64,000 nucleotides of DNA from Selenomonas bovis DSM 23594 (GCF_000381005.1 NZ_KB908386.1:3450-67449); one strand, 5' to 3'. Positions 34,432 through 44,900 are shown, numbered from the stretch's first letter. Notes: generated from the letters alone by a model not told the origin. Program-made: numbers and translations.

Positions 34432-34482
34432 AAAGGCTCCAGCCTGCCGCGCATCCATCGCGCGGCAGGCTGGAGCCTTTTT
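34432..34482 (+). terminator. Terminator of korDABC
   Basis: GGCTCCAGCCTGCCGCGC, loop ATCCATC, perfect inverted copy, then TTTTT; 4 bases after the korC stop. Confidence 0.93.
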
Positions 34483-34522
34483 ATTCTGTGCGTACCTCCG
34501 GCAGGGCGGGCGCGGCTTGATC

Positions 34523-34723
34523 TCAGCGATCCGTGCCGTCCTGCGCCAGCATAATATCCGGCGTGACCGTCGCATCCTCACCACCATCGGACAGCGCCGT
34601 TTCTGCCGCAGCCTCTCTCGCCGCCCCGGTGCGATCCACACGCGCCGAAGCGAGATTTGCCAGCGCGACCACGAGGCAGAGCACCGCGAGCAGCAGGACA
34701 GCGATTCCCTTTTTCCTTGTCAT
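34523..34723 (-). CDS. Small single-span membrane or exported protein, 66 aa
   Basis: MTRKKGIAVLLLAVLCLVVA gives a basic start and one hydrophobic helix, followed by a polar, acidic tail. AGGAAG precedes the ATG. Hypothetical; opposite in direction to korC and the LysR gene. Confidence 0.55.
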   Translation of the reverse strand: MTRKKGIAVLLLAVLCLVVALANLASARVDRTGAAREAAAETALSDGGEDATVTPDIMLAQDGTDR

Positions 34724-34843
34724 GATGCCATCTTCCTTTCCTGTTCTTCGCAGCGCCGCTTTTGTTTACATCCTCATTATGCCACAGGCGCGCCCGCGGG
34801 AAAAACGGAGAAATCTGATATATCCATCGGAAAAACCGATGAT

Positions 34844-34878
34844 TAAGGAACCGCTGATCAATTCTGCGCTTCCTTAGA
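34844..34878. repeat. 35-bp MITE-like mini repeat upstream of the LysR gene
   Basis: TTAAGGAACCGCTGATCAAT then TCTGCGCTTCCTTAG. Ends 15 bases before the TGCTACAAT extended -10 (34891-34899) of the LysR gene. Confidence 0.65.
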
Positions 34879-34983
34879 ACTGTTGCCCCATGCTACAATG
34901 AAAAGGATCACGGCCCAGATGCAGCCGTCATTCCCAAAGAAACACGGAGAAAGCCGCTGCTCCCGAACGAAAGGAATCCTTCT

Positions 34984-35886
34984 ATGACACTCCTTCAAAT
35001 GCGCTATTTCCTCACGGTCTGCCGCCTGCAGAACATCACGCACGCCGCGGCGGAACTGCATGTCGCGCAATCGACGCTGAGCCAGGCGATGCAGGCGCTC
35101 GAGGAAGAGACGGGGCTCAATCTCTTCCTGCGCACGGGACGCCATATCATGATGAGCCAGGACGGGCAGCGCCTCGCGCAGAAGCTCTCCCGCCTGCTCG
35201 CGCAGGTCGACGCGGTCGAACGCGAGGTGGAGGACATGGCGCACCGCCACCAGCGGGTGCGCATCGCCATCCCGCAGCAGCAGGCGGCGTTCCTCATGCC
35301 GCGCCTCCTGCGCGTGTTCCAGCCCGCCCATCCCGAGATCGTGCTCGACGTCATCGAGCCCTACGGCATCGAGTCGGCGCGCCTCGTGCGCGATGAGAAA
35401 GCGGACATCGCCGTCGTGAACTCCGACGAGCAAAGCCTGCCGGAGCTCCGCTACCGCCGCATCGCCTCGCATCCCATCTGCCTCACTGTCTGGGAGGGCC
35501 ATCCGCTCGCGGCGCGCGGGCACATCTCCCTCGCCGAGGCCGCCCGCATCCCGCTCGCGATGCTCTCCGAGGAGTTCTATGTGACGCGCTGCGCGCTGCG
35601 CGCGATGGACGCGCGTGGGCTCTCCCCCGACGTGCGCTATTTCTCCCCGCATCTCTCGACGCTTTACAGCCTCGTGCGCCAGCGGGCGCTGCCCGCCATC
35701 CTCTACGAGCGCGCCCTCGCCGAGCTGCCCGGCCTCGTCGCACTGCCCTTCGACGAGGATCTGCGGCTCACGGGCACCATCCTCACGAAGAAAAGCCGCC
35801 AGTCCACAAGGGATCAGCGGCTCGTGATACAGTTCATCGCGCAGCAGCTCGCGGCTGCGGGAGACGGGGAGGAAAAGGCTCCCTGA
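34984..35886 (+). CDS. LysR-family transcriptional regulator
   Basis: 300 aa. N-terminal winged HTH (MTLLQMRYFLTVCRLQNITHAAAELHVAQSTLS region, residues 1-60) and a C-terminal periplasmic-binding-type effector domain (~90-290, VRIAIPQQQAAFLMPRLLRV). No divergent partner gene, so target unknown. Expressed from an extended -10 promoter (TGCTACAAT). Confidence 0.92.
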   Translation: MTLLQMRYFLTVCRLQNITHAAAELHVAQSTLSQAMQALEEETGLNLFLRTGRHIMMSQDGQRLAQKLSRLLAQVDAVEREVEDMAHRHQRVRIAIPQQQAAFLMPRLLRVFQPAHPEIVLDVIEPYGIESARLVRDEKADIAVVNSDEQSLPELRYRRIASHPICLTVWEGHPLAARGHISLAEAARIPLAMLSEEFYVTRCALRAMDARGLSPDVRYFSPHLSTLYSLVRQRALPAILYERALAELPGLVALPFDEDLRLTGTILTKKSRQSTRDQRLVIQFIAQQLAAAGDGEEKAP

Positions 35887-35895
35887 AAGACAAAG

Positions 35896-35939
35896 CTCCT
35901 TGGGGAATGCGTGATATCACGCATTCCCCAAGGAGTTTT
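35896..35939. terminator. 40-bp perfect palindromic terminator
   Basis: CTCCTTGGGGAATGCGTGAT joined directly to its exact reverse complement, followed by TTTT, 10 bases after the LysR stop. Confidence 0.85.
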
Positions 35940-36350
35940 CAGCAAGGATCCGCTCATGAATAGAGGGACTGCTCTTTTATCAAAAAAGGAGGAAGACGCA
36001 TCAGCGCGGGATGCCAGCGACCGCCCCGGACGTGCCGAACGCAAGGGCAGCGGCAGAGGTGTGCGGACTCAGACCATGTTTTCTGGTACGATCCCCCGCC
36101 GTACAACACCTCTTCCACCGCTTCGCGGTCCCCCTTCTCCTGAGGAGAAGGCTATTTCACGGCCATTTCGTCGTTCGATGCCTCTTCGAGCGTAACGGGA
36201 GGGGCACGACCGTCGCTACGCCATTGATCCGAACACTTCATCGTTCGATTCCTCTTCGAGCGCAGCGAGGCACCTCTTCCCAATGAGAAAGGTATTATTC
36301 ACAGCCCCAGCGATAAGCGCTACATAGGAACAGATCCCTGAATGGGCCCC
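35940..36350. repeat. Repeat-bearing intergenic region, no gene
   Basis: Contains a CACCTCTTCCACCGCTTCGC...CTTCTCCTGAGGAGAAGG repeat (36106-36155), two copies of TCGTTCGATKCCTCTTCGAG (36170 and 36239), and a partial CACCTCTTCC repeat at 36261. No supported ORF. Confidence 0.65.
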
Positions 36351-37796
36351 TCAATGGAACTGGATGGCGTCGAGCTCCCAGACGCGGCCCGTGACGCTCT
36401 CGATGGGCGCATCGGCGGTGACGCTGAGCTCCGGGGCGATGTTCTTTTCCGGGAAAACGTTCCACGTCGCCGTCTCCTCGCCGTGCTCGAAGAAGGCCTC
36501 GACGACGGTCTTGTCGACAAAGAGCTGCAAGGAGAGCGTCTGATCCGTGAAGAGCTTGAAGCGGCGCACGCCACGGCCGCCCTTTTTCATGCCGGTGCGG
36601 TCAATGGTCATGACCTGCGACGCGCGGTCGTAGGTGAGCGTCGTGCGCTCGAGACCGTAAGCGAGCGTGACCGTGACCGTCTGCGCCGCGCCGAACGTGA
36701 GGTCGAGCAGCACCTCCGCGCCGTCGCCGAGCTCCGCGCGCACGCCCGGCGTCTCCTGCGCGTCAATGTCGACGGCGCTCTCCGCGATGCGCAGCGCGCG
36801 CAGCTCGCGCGCGGGCTGGGAGAAGAGCTTCCCCTGGCGCAGCGTCAGCACGCGCGGCAGGGTGAGGCTGTGCATCCAGCCCTTTTCCCGCGTCGGATAG
36901 GCCGCCTCCTCGTCCGGCATGCCGATCCAGCCGATGAGGATGTGGCGTCCCTCGCAGGAGAAGACCTGCGGCGCGTAGAAGTCGAAGCCCTTGTCGAGCT
37001 CCTGGAAGCGCCCGTGCATGAGCTCCATGCTCTCGAGCGAGAGATGGCCCACGAGATAGCCGGACTGGTAGCGGTTTTGGTATTTATACTCCTTCGCCGC
37101 GAGGCCCTGCGGGCAGAAGAGCAGCGCGTCGTAGCTGCCGAAGCGCAGGAGATTCGGGCACTCCCACATGTAGCCGAAGTCCTTGTACTTCGTCGCAATC
37201 TCGCCGCGGCACGTCCAGCCCCGCTCACCCTCGTCATGGTAGACGAGCACCGTGCCAGTCTCGTCCTCGCGCTGCGCGCCGAGCACGAGGTAGCGCTCGT
37301 CGTGGCGGTAGAATACGTAAGGGTCGCGGTAGTGGCCCGTGTAGCCCGCGGGATTCGTCGGCAGGATGATCTCCTCTTTCGCGATCGTCCCGTCGTCCCT
37401 CAGCGTGCCGAAGCGCTGCGCGGGCGTGCGCACGCCTGCCGCGTCCTTCGCATTGCAGGTATAGAGCACGCGGACACGCCCGCCCTCGACGAGGCCGCAG
37501 CCGGAGTAGCAGCCGTCCTTGTCATGCGCGTCGCTCGGCCACATCGAGAGCTCCGGCACCGTGTAGTGCACGAAGTCGCGTGTCGTCGTGTGCGCCCAGC
37601 TCTTGTGCTTGTGCTCGCAGCCCAGCGGGTTCCACTGGTAGAAAATGTGCGTGACGCCGCCCGCGTGGACGAGCCCGTTCGGGTCGTTGATGAGCCCGAA
37701 CGGCATCTCGAGGTGGAACCGATTGTGCCAGCGGTCAGTGAATGGCAGCGCCGCCTGCACCGCCGCGTCGATGGTCCCCTTGTCGATCGTATCCAT
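36351..37796 (-). CDS. scrB: Sucrose-6-phosphate hydrolase / beta-fructosidase (GH32)
   Basis: 481 aa. GH32 signatures: GLINDPNG (nucleophile Asp), YRDPYV (RDP) and WECPNLL (acid/base Glu) in the five-bladed propeller, then a C-terminal beta-sandwich (~330-481). It hydrolyses intracellular sucrose-6-phosphate made by the sucrose PTS encoded just upstream on the same strand. GGAGGG precedes the start. A hairpin between the two genes (37901-37936) may lower its expression relative to the PTS. Confidence 0.93.
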   Translation of the reverse strand: MDTIDKGTIDAAVQAALPFTDRWHNRFHLEMPFGLINDPNGLVHAGGVTHIFYQWNPLGCEHKHKSWAHTTTRDFVHYTVPELSMWPSDAHDKDGCYSGCGLVEGGRVRVLYTCNAKDAAGVRTPAQRFGTLRDDGTIAKEEIILPTNPAGYTGHYRDPYVFYRHDERYLVLGAQREDETGTVLVYHDEGERGWTCRGEIATKYKDFGYMWECPNLLRFGSYDALLFCPQGLAAKEYKYQNRYQSGYLVGHLSLESMELMHGRFQELDKGFDFYAPQVFSCEGRHILIGWIGMPDEEAAYPTREKGWMHSLTLPRVLTLRQGKLFSQPARELRALRIAESAVDIDAQETPGVRAELGDGAEVLLDLTFGAAQTVTVTLAYGLERTTLTYDRASQVMTIDRTGMKKGGRGVRRFKLFTDQTLSLQLFVDKTVVEAFFEHGEETATWNVFPEKNIAPELSVTADAPIESVTGRVWELDAIQFH

Positions 37797-37900
37797 ACTA
37801 TGCCCTCCGATATCCTATCTCTGGAAAAGCGCCCCGCCGCACGGTGCCGCGCGGACGCGAGCCGCCCTTCCCTCCGCCTTGCGGGGGAGCTTTCATGAAG

Positions 37901-37936
37901 AAAGAGGAACCCTCCAAACCGCGCGGGTTCCTCTTC
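37901..37936 (-). terminator. Hairpin between the PTS and GH32 genes
   Basis: Minus strand AAGAGGAACC...GGTTCCTCTT followed by TCTTC. Probably a partial terminator, since no separate GH32 promoter was found. Confidence 0.55.
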
Positions 37937-37992
37937 TATTATACGTGATTTCGTCCGTTTCTGTAAGCCATCTCGCGGAATGTGTTCCCTTT

Positions 37993-39885
<1,893 letters not shown>

Positions 39886-39924
39886 TCAGCGGCTCCTCCA
39901 CTCCATGTATGAATCCCCTATGAA

Positions 39925-39976
39925 TGTGGTATCAGTTCCACACTCATATCTTAGCAACTCCGTCGCGTTTTGTCAA
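39925..39976 (-). promoter_or_regulatory. Promoter and operator candidate of the sucrose PTS gene
   Basis: Minus strand TTGACA (39971-39976), 17-bp spacer, TAAGAT (39948-39953). TGTGGAACTGATACCACA (39925-39942, 5-bp arms TGTGG/CCACA) covers the start site and is a likely repressor site. No regulator gene is adjacent. Confidence 0.65.
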
Positions 39977-40058
39977 TATCCGTCAGAGAAAATCCTGCGC
40001 GCAAAAATGCTGCACGCGCCAACAAATGCGCGTGCAGCATCGCATCTATATGCCTTCC

Positions 40059-40496
40059 TTATTTCCCGCAGGCCTCGGCAAACGACTTGCCGAGCGCCTC
40101 GCAGGCCTTGAGATCCTCATCCGTCGGCCCGTTCTCGACGATGAGGCCGTCAGAAAAGAGCTTCGCGCCCGCCTCGCGCGTGCGCTCCGCCCACGCCTCC
40201 ATCCAGGCGCCGCCGCCCCAGCCGTAGGAGCCGAAAAGCGCGACGGGAACGCCCGCGAGCTTTTTCTCCGCCAACGCGAAGAACGGCTCAAAGCTGGACT
40301 CCTCGAGCACCTCATCGCCCATCGCCGGACAGCCGAAGAAGAAGCCGTCATAGCTCCCCATCTCCTCCGGCGAGAACTGCTCCACCTCGAAGAGCTGCGC
40401 CTCCGCGCCCGCCTGGCGCGTGCCTGCCTGAATGGCCTTCGCCATCTCCTCCGTGTTGCCCGTACCCGACCAATAAACGATCGCTGTCTTGCCCAT
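40059..40496 (-). CDS. Flavodoxin
   Basis: 145 aa from the ATG at 40496 (GGAAGGAGG upstream). FMN phosphate loop SGTGNTEEMA, then FGCPAMGDEVLE and FGSYGWGGGAWMEAW. A low-potential electron carrier that substitutes for ferredoxin, typically when iron is scarce; the Fur box upstream of the co-transcribed DUF3793 gene fits this. Confidence 0.93.
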   Translation of the reverse strand: MGKTAIVYWSGTGNTEEMAKAIQAGTRQAGAEAQLFEVEQFSPEEMGSYDGFFFGCPAMGDEVLEESSFEPFFALAEKKLAGVPVALFGSYGWGGGAWMEAWAERTREAGAKLFSDGLIVENGPTDEDLKACEALGKSFAEACGK

Positions 40497-40542
40497 AAGA
40501 GCCTCCTTCCCGCGACGCCAGCGCGCCGCACACCCGCGGCCT

Positions 40543-41109
40543 TCAGACCGCGACAACCAGATCCTCGAACCGCTGTCCTGCCATGAGCTTGACGCAGAAC
40601 TCCTCGGTGCACGCGGCGTAGCGCGCGAAGAGAGCGCGTGCCTCCGCCTCGTCGCCGTAAACCTTCCAATAACCGCTCAGCGCGAACCGCTGCCCGCGAT
40701 GCTCGATGAACCCCGCCACATCGCCCGGCGGATAGCCGAGGAAAAGACCGATCTCGTGCGGGAACGTCTTCTGCCTCTCGATGCGCCGCGCGAGCTCCTC
40801 GAGCAGCGCGCCAAGCGGCGCCGCGCCATCGTAGCCGCAGCGCTCGAGCAATGCGCGCGCCTGCGGCTGCTTGAGAAACCGCGCGAGCGCGCGCGCCCGG
40901 TAGAAAAGCAAGAGCACATATACCTCGCCCTCCGCGAGCCGGCGGACCGTAATGCCCTTGCAGCGAAAGCAGGGCGCGTACGACGCGAGCAGCGCGTCGA
41001 AGTCCTCGAACCGATCCTTCCGGAACGAGAGCAGCACCGCCGGCTTCACGCCAACAAGCAGCGGCGCCCCATGAAACCCGAGCAGATGCTCGAACGCCTG
41101 TTTCCCCAT
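40543..41109 (-). CDS. DUF3793 family protein
   Basis: 188 aa starting at MGKQAFEHLL. HGAPLLVGVKPAVLLSF, YAPCFRCKGITVRRL and FPHEIGLFLGYPPGDVAGFI are the DUF3793 hallmarks. Function unknown; it frequently neighbours flavodoxin or iron genes in anaerobes. First gene of a two-gene iron-responsive operon (inferred). Confidence 0.85.
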   Translation of the reverse strand: MGKQAFEHLLGFHGAPLLVGVKPAVLLSFRKDRFEDFDALLASYAPCFRCKGITVRRLAEGEVYVLLLFYRARALARFLKQPQARALLERCGYDGAAPLGALLEELARRIERQKTFPHEIGLFLGYPPGDVAGFIEHRGQRFALSGYWKVYGDEAEARALFARYAACTEEFCVKLMAGQRFEDLVVAV

Positions 41110-41131
41110 GCCATCCACTCCCTTCGCTTGT

Positions 41132-41160
41132 ATTATAATGCAAACGATTCTCATTTACAA
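41132..41160 (-). promoter_or_regulatory. Promoter with internal Fur box, DUF3793-flavodoxin operon
   Basis: Minus strand TTGTAA (41155-41160), 17-bp spacer, TATAAT (41132-41137). The spacer contains TGAGAATCGTTTGCA (41139-41153), agreeing with the 7-1-7 Fur consensus TGATAATNATTATCA at most positions. Fur-iron binding there would block RNA polymerase. Confidence 0.7.
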
Positions 41161-41254
41161 CATGGAGCGGCAAAATTTTTTTGCAAGGCGCCCGCCCTTC
41201 GTCCGTCTATGATATAATACCTCTGTAATTCTTTTCTTGCCGTGCCGGATGCGC

Positions 41255-41309
41255 TTGACATCCTCGGCACGCTATGCTATCATTCAAAACATATCACGAT
41301 GGTATGTTT
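41255..41309 (+). promoter_or_regulatory. Promoter and inverted-repeat operator of metNIQ
   Basis: TTGACA (41255-41260), 17-bp spacer, TATCAT (41278-41283). The inverted repeat AAACATATC-ACGAT-GGTATGTTT (41287-41309, one mismatch) covers the start site. No SAM riboswitch is visible, so repressor control is more likely. Confidence 0.65.
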
Positions 41310-41332
41310 ATAAACGAAGGAAGTGAGCCCTA

Positions 41333-42382
41333 TTGATCAAGCTCTCTCATATCGTCAAGACGTACGACAGTCCCGCGGGCCCCGTGCACGCGCTCAAGGA
41401 CATCAGCCTGGAGGTCGCGCGCGGTGAGATCTTCGGCATCATCGGCCTCTCCGGCGCGGGCAAATCGACGCTGATCCGCTGCATCAACATGCTCGAGCGG
41501 CCGACGAGCGGCACGGTCGAGGTCGACGGACGCGACCTCACGGCCATGAACAACCGCGAGCTGCGCGCCGTGCGCAAAAAGATCGGCATGATCTTCCAGC
41601 ATTTCAACCTGCTGAGCTCCGCCACCGTCTACGACAACGTCGCGTTCCCGCTGCGCCTCGCAGGCACGGCGGAGGACACCATCCGCGCGAAGGTCACAGA
41701 TCTCCTCGGCCTCGTCGGTCTCGCGGACAAGGCGCACCAGTACCCCTCGCAGCTCTCCGGCGGCCAGAAACAGCGCGTCGGCATCGCGCGCGCGCTCGCG
41801 AGCGACCCGAGCGTGCTGCTCTGCGACGAAGCGACGAGCGCGCTCGACCCGCAGACAACGAAGGCCATCCTGCGCCTCATCGCCGACATCAACAAGAAGC
41901 TCGGCCTCACGGTCGTCGTCATCACGCATGAAATGCAGGTCATCAAGGACATCTGCGACAAAGTCGCCGTCATCGACAAGGGCGTCATCGCCGAACAGGG
42001 CACGGTATTCGACATCTTCACGGAGCCGCAGCAGCCCATCACGAGGGAATTCATCAGCGTGCTGCTCTCGAACGACCTGCCCGCCGCGTTCCGCGGCAGC
42101 GCCGTCACGCAGGAAAAGACGCCCGGCAGCCTGCTGCTGCTGCGGCTCACATTCCTCGGGGAGAGCGCCGACGATCCGGTGCTCGCGGGCATGATCCGCA
42201 AGTTCCCCGACGTCGAGACGACGATGCTCTTCGGCACGCTCGACCAGATCAAGGAGATGCCGTTCGGCCGCATGATCGTCGGCCTCACGGGCCCGGACGA
42301 GAGCGTCACGGCCGCGCTCGCCTATCTAAAGGAAAAGGATCTCAAGGAGGAGGTGATCGGCTATGCAAAGCGCCATGATTGA
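41333..42382 (+). CDS. metN: Methionine ABC transporter ATP-binding protein
   Basis: 349 aa from a TTG with AAGGAAGTGAG upstream. Walker A GLSGAGKST, signature LSGGQKQRVGIARA, Walker B LLCDEAT, then a C-terminal NIL domain (~270-345) that senses internal methionine. Powers methionine import with MetI and MetQ. Overlaps metI by 20 bp. Confidence 0.95.
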   Translation: MIKLSHIVKTYDSPAGPVHALKDISLEVARGEIFGIIGLSGAGKSTLIRCINMLERPTSGTVEVDGRDLTAMNNRELRAVRKKIGMIFQHFNLLSSATVYDNVAFPLRLAGTAEDTIRAKVTDLLGLVGLADKAHQYPSQLSGGQKQRVGIARALASDPSVLLCDEATSALDPQTTKAILRLIADINKKLGLTVVVITHEMQVIKDICDKVAVIDKGVIAEQGTVFDIFTEPQQPITREFISVLLSNDLPAAFRGSAVTQEKTPGSLLLLRLTFLGESADDPVLAGMIRKFPDVETTMLFGTLDQIKEMPFGRMIVGLTGPDESVTAALAYLKEKDLKEEVIGYAKRHD

Positions 42383-43016
42383 CCTGCTCATGAAGGCCCT
42401 CGGCGAGACCGTCTACATGGTCGCCGTCTCGATGGCCGTCGCGACGGCCATCGGCGTGCCGCTCGGCGTGCTGCTCTCCACGACGGGCAAGGGCGGCATC
42501 CTCGAGGCGCGCGTGTTCAACAAGACGCTCGGCGCCATCGTCAACGCCATCCGCTCCATCCCGTTCATCATCCTCATGGTCGCCATCATCCCGCTCACGC
42601 GGCTTCTCGTCGGCACGGCCATCGGCACGACAGCGGCCATGGTGCCGCTCATCATCGCCGCCGTCCCCTTCATCGGACGTCAGGTTGAGACGAGCCTCAC
42701 GGAGGTGCCCTACGGCCTCGTCGAGGCCGCGCTCTCCATGGGCGCGACGCCGCTGCAGATCATCCGCCGCGTGCTGTTGCCGGAGGCCATGCCGAGCATC
42801 GTCGCCCAGCTCACGACCGTCATCATCAGCCTCGTCGGCGAGTCGGCCATGGCCGGCGCCATCGGCGGCGGCGGCCTCGGCGACCTCGCCATCCGCTACG
42901 GCTACCAGCGGTTCCGTCCCGACGTCATGATTGCGACCGTCGTCATCCTCATCATCCTCGTCCAGCTCGTCCAATTCGCCGGCAACCTGCTCGCGAAACG
43001 GCTGAATAAAAAATAA
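42363..43016 (+). CDS. metI: Methionine ABC transporter permease
   Basis: 217 aa, five hydrophobic helices, with the EAA-type loop EAALSMGATPLQIIRRVLLPE that docks on MetN. AAGGAGG precedes the ATG. Confidence 0.95.
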   Translation: MQSAMIDLLMKALGETVYMVAVSMAVATAIGVPLGVLLSTTGKGGILEARVFNKTLGAIVNAIRSIPFIILMVAIIPLTRLLVGTAIGTTAAMVPLIIAAVPFIGRQVETSLTEVPYGLVEAALSMGATPLQIIRRVLLPEAMPSIVAQLTTVIISLVGESAMAGAIGGGGLGDLAIRYGYQRFRPDVMIATVVILIILVQLVQFAGNLLAKRLNKK

Positions 43017-43039
43017 AGGTTATATAAGGAGGCATTTTC

Positions 43040-43873
43040 ATGAAAAAAGTATTTGCTCTCATCGCAGCGCTCGCTTTCTCCGCCCTCGCCCTCGCGGGCT
43101 GCGGCAGCCAGCAGAGCGCATCCTCAGGCGCCAGCTCCGCCGCGTCCGGCGCGAAAACGCTGAAGGTCGGCGCGACCGCCGTGCCGCACGCCGAGATTCT
43201 CGAGGCTGCGAAGCCGCTCCTCGAGAAGGAAGGCATCACCCTCGAGATCGTCGAGTTCAACGACTATGTCCAGCCGAACCTCGCGCTCAACGACAAGGAG
43301 CTCGACGCGAACTTCTTCCAGCATGAGCCGTACCTCAAGAACTTCATGGACGAGCACAAGGAAGTCAAGCTCAAGAACGCCGCGGGCATCCACATCGAGC
43401 CGATGGGCGTCTACTCCAGGAAGATCAAGAAGCTCGATGAGCTCAAGGACGGCGCGACGATTGCCATCCCGAACGACCCGACGAACGGCGGCCGTTCCCT
43501 CCTGCTCCTCGAGAAAGCCGGCATCATCAAGCTCAAGGAGGGCGTCGGTGAAAAGGCCACGGTAGGCGACATCGCGGAGAACAAGAAGAACATCAAGTTC
43601 CAGGAAGTCGAAGCCGCTCAGGTGCCGCGCACGCTCGACGACGTCGACGCGGCCGTCATCAACTCCAACTTCGCCATGCAGGTGAACCTCGATCCGACGA
43701 AGGACGCGATGTTCATCGAGGACAGCACGAGCCCCTACGTCAACATCATCGCCGTGCGCGAAGGTGACGAGAACCGCCCGGAGATCCAGGCGCTCATCAA
43801 AGTCCTCCACAGCGATGAAATCAAGCAGTTCATCACAGAAAAATACAAAGGCGCCGTCGTCCCGGCTTTCTGA
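43040..43873 (+). CDS. metQ: Methionine-binding lipoprotein
   Basis: 277 aa. Lipoprotein signal with lipobox LAGC (Cys21), then the NlpA/MetQ fold (VGATAVPHAEILE, FNDYVQPNLAL, ANFFQHEPYL). Captures methionine and delivers it to MetNI. Confidence 0.95.
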   Translation: MKKVFALIAALAFSALALAGCGSQQSASSGASSAASGAKTLKVGATAVPHAEILEAAKPLLEKEGITLEIVEFNDYVQPNLALNDKELDANFFQHEPYLKNFMDEHKEVKLKNAAGIHIEPMGVYSRKIKKLDELKDGATIAIPNDPTNGGRSLLLLEKAGIIKLKEGVGEKATVGDIAENKKNIKFQEVEAAQVPRTLDDVDAAVINSNFAMQVNLDPTKDAMFIEDSTSPYVNIIAVREGDENRPEIQALIKVLHSDEIKQFITEKYKGAVVPAF

Positions 43874-43896
43874 GCCGCCGACAGCGCAGCCATATG

Positions 43897-43937
43897 AAAA
43901 GCTCCGCCCTTCCCTGCGAGGAAGCGGCGGAGCTTTT
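43897..43937 (+). terminator. Terminator of metNIQ
   Basis: AAAAGCTCCGCC...GGCGGAGCTTTT with an inner CTTCC/GGAAG stem, 23 bases after metQ. Confidence 0.9.
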
Positions 43938-44350
43938 CTATATGGAGCGTTTTGAGGAGATCGCACCGCAGTTTGCACACGTCAGGCGTATCCGATCTCT
44001 GGCATCAAATGCTTTGTATACGTATACGATGAGACTCTTGACACAAGTTACTTTTATCTAGGCCCTAAAAACTTAGGGGTTCGTTGTAAAATGAAGTTGA
44101 ACAGTTCATCAAAAACAAAAATACATAGCAACGTCCTATGTTAAAATGGTTTTGAAAATAAACGAGAAACCGTGCAGACGCGCGAAGACGAAGCGACGAA
44201 TGAATCAGTGTTTCTTTTGCTCTCTGATGAGCCTAATGATGCACGGGCAGTCAGAAAAGAAATCACTTGGTGCAACAACTCCTGCCCGCGATGCCCTTCC
44301 AAATGCTATCCGCTGCTGATATAATGGAAACAGCAAAGGAGGAACTTGCG
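43938..44350. other. Degenerate mobile DNA and promoter region, no intact gene
   Basis: Contains the palindrome GTATACGTATAC (about 44016-44029), a CCCTAA-AAAC-TTAGGG hairpin near 44063-44080, AT-rich sequence that may be an insertion-sequence end, and a MITE right end at 44172-44212 (GACGAATGAATCAGTG). At the right edge TGATATAAT (44317-44325) is an extended -10 for the next gene. Confidence 0.5.
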
Positions 44351-44686
44351 ATGAGCTCACCGGCGATCAAGGAGGCGATGACGGCCTCGGAGTGCTATGT
44401 CATGAATGACAAGTCCTATCAGGAATATCTCGCCCGAGAGTCCGCCATCCTCGACTATAACAACGACGTCCTCGGCAATCGACGCCTCGGAAGAGAAGAG
44501 GGGCGCGCGGAGGGGCGCGCGGAGGGGCGCGCACAAGGACGCGCGGAAGGACGTACCGAGGGGCTCGATGCATTTGCGGCCTTGAGCCGCAGCCTGCTTG
44601 CGAAGAAGCGGTACGACGATCTTGCGCGCGCTTCCTCAGACGCGGCCTATCGGCAGAAACTCCTCACGGAACTGGGCATTGAATGA
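44351..44686 (+). CDS. Stand-alone C-terminal domain of an Rpn-family nuclease
   Basis: 111 aa from the ATG at 44351, which has AAAGGAGG 7 bases upstream. The sequence SYQEYLARESAILDYNND and then GREEGRAEGRAEGRAQGRAE (12-bp tandem repeats in the DNA) and LLTELGIE is the C-terminal part of PD-(D/E)XK_2/Rpn proteins; the nuclease domain is absent. An extended -10 promoter and a strong terminator make a complete unit. In E. coli Rpn proteins, a separately translated C-terminal small form inhibits the full nuclease; this may be such an antitoxin-like remnant (inference). Confidence 0.7.
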   Translation: MSSPAIKEAMTASECYVMNDKSYQEYLARESAILDYNNDVLGNRRLGREEGRAEGRAEGRAQGRAEGRTEGLDAFAALSRSLLAKKRYDDLARASSDAAYRQKLLTELGIE

Positions 44687-44697
44687 AGCGAATACAA

Positions 44698-44746
44698 CGG
44701 GGCTGTTGCATCAGTGAAAATTCACTCTTGCAACAGCCCCGTTTTT
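44698..44746 (+). terminator. Terminator of the Rpn-like gene
   Basis: CGGGGCTGTTGCA ... TGCAACAGCCCCG with an inner AGTGA/TCACT stem, then TTTTT. Confidence 0.92.
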
Positions 44747-44761
44747 GATGAAGTGCAGATG

Positions 44762-44900
44762 AAGAAACCGCTGATCAAATGAGGCATTCCGGATTTGCGC
44801 GGATGCGCTGTATCTCTCCAGGAAAAACCAGAAGCACAGCGGCAAAACGCTCCAACGCGTTCTCACTGCGGATTGCAGGGGCGGTGAGAGACAACGCCCC
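44762..44900 (+). mobile_element. Left part of a MITE-like element
   Basis: GAAACCGCTGATCAAATGAG, then GGATTTGCGCGGATGCGCTG, collinear with 16503-16669, but the right terminal repeat is missing. Confidence 0.6.

Noticed and set aside
41220-41332. SAM riboswitch upstream of metNIQ
   Set aside because: The leader after the promoter is only about 45 nt, and no riboswitch core is visible.
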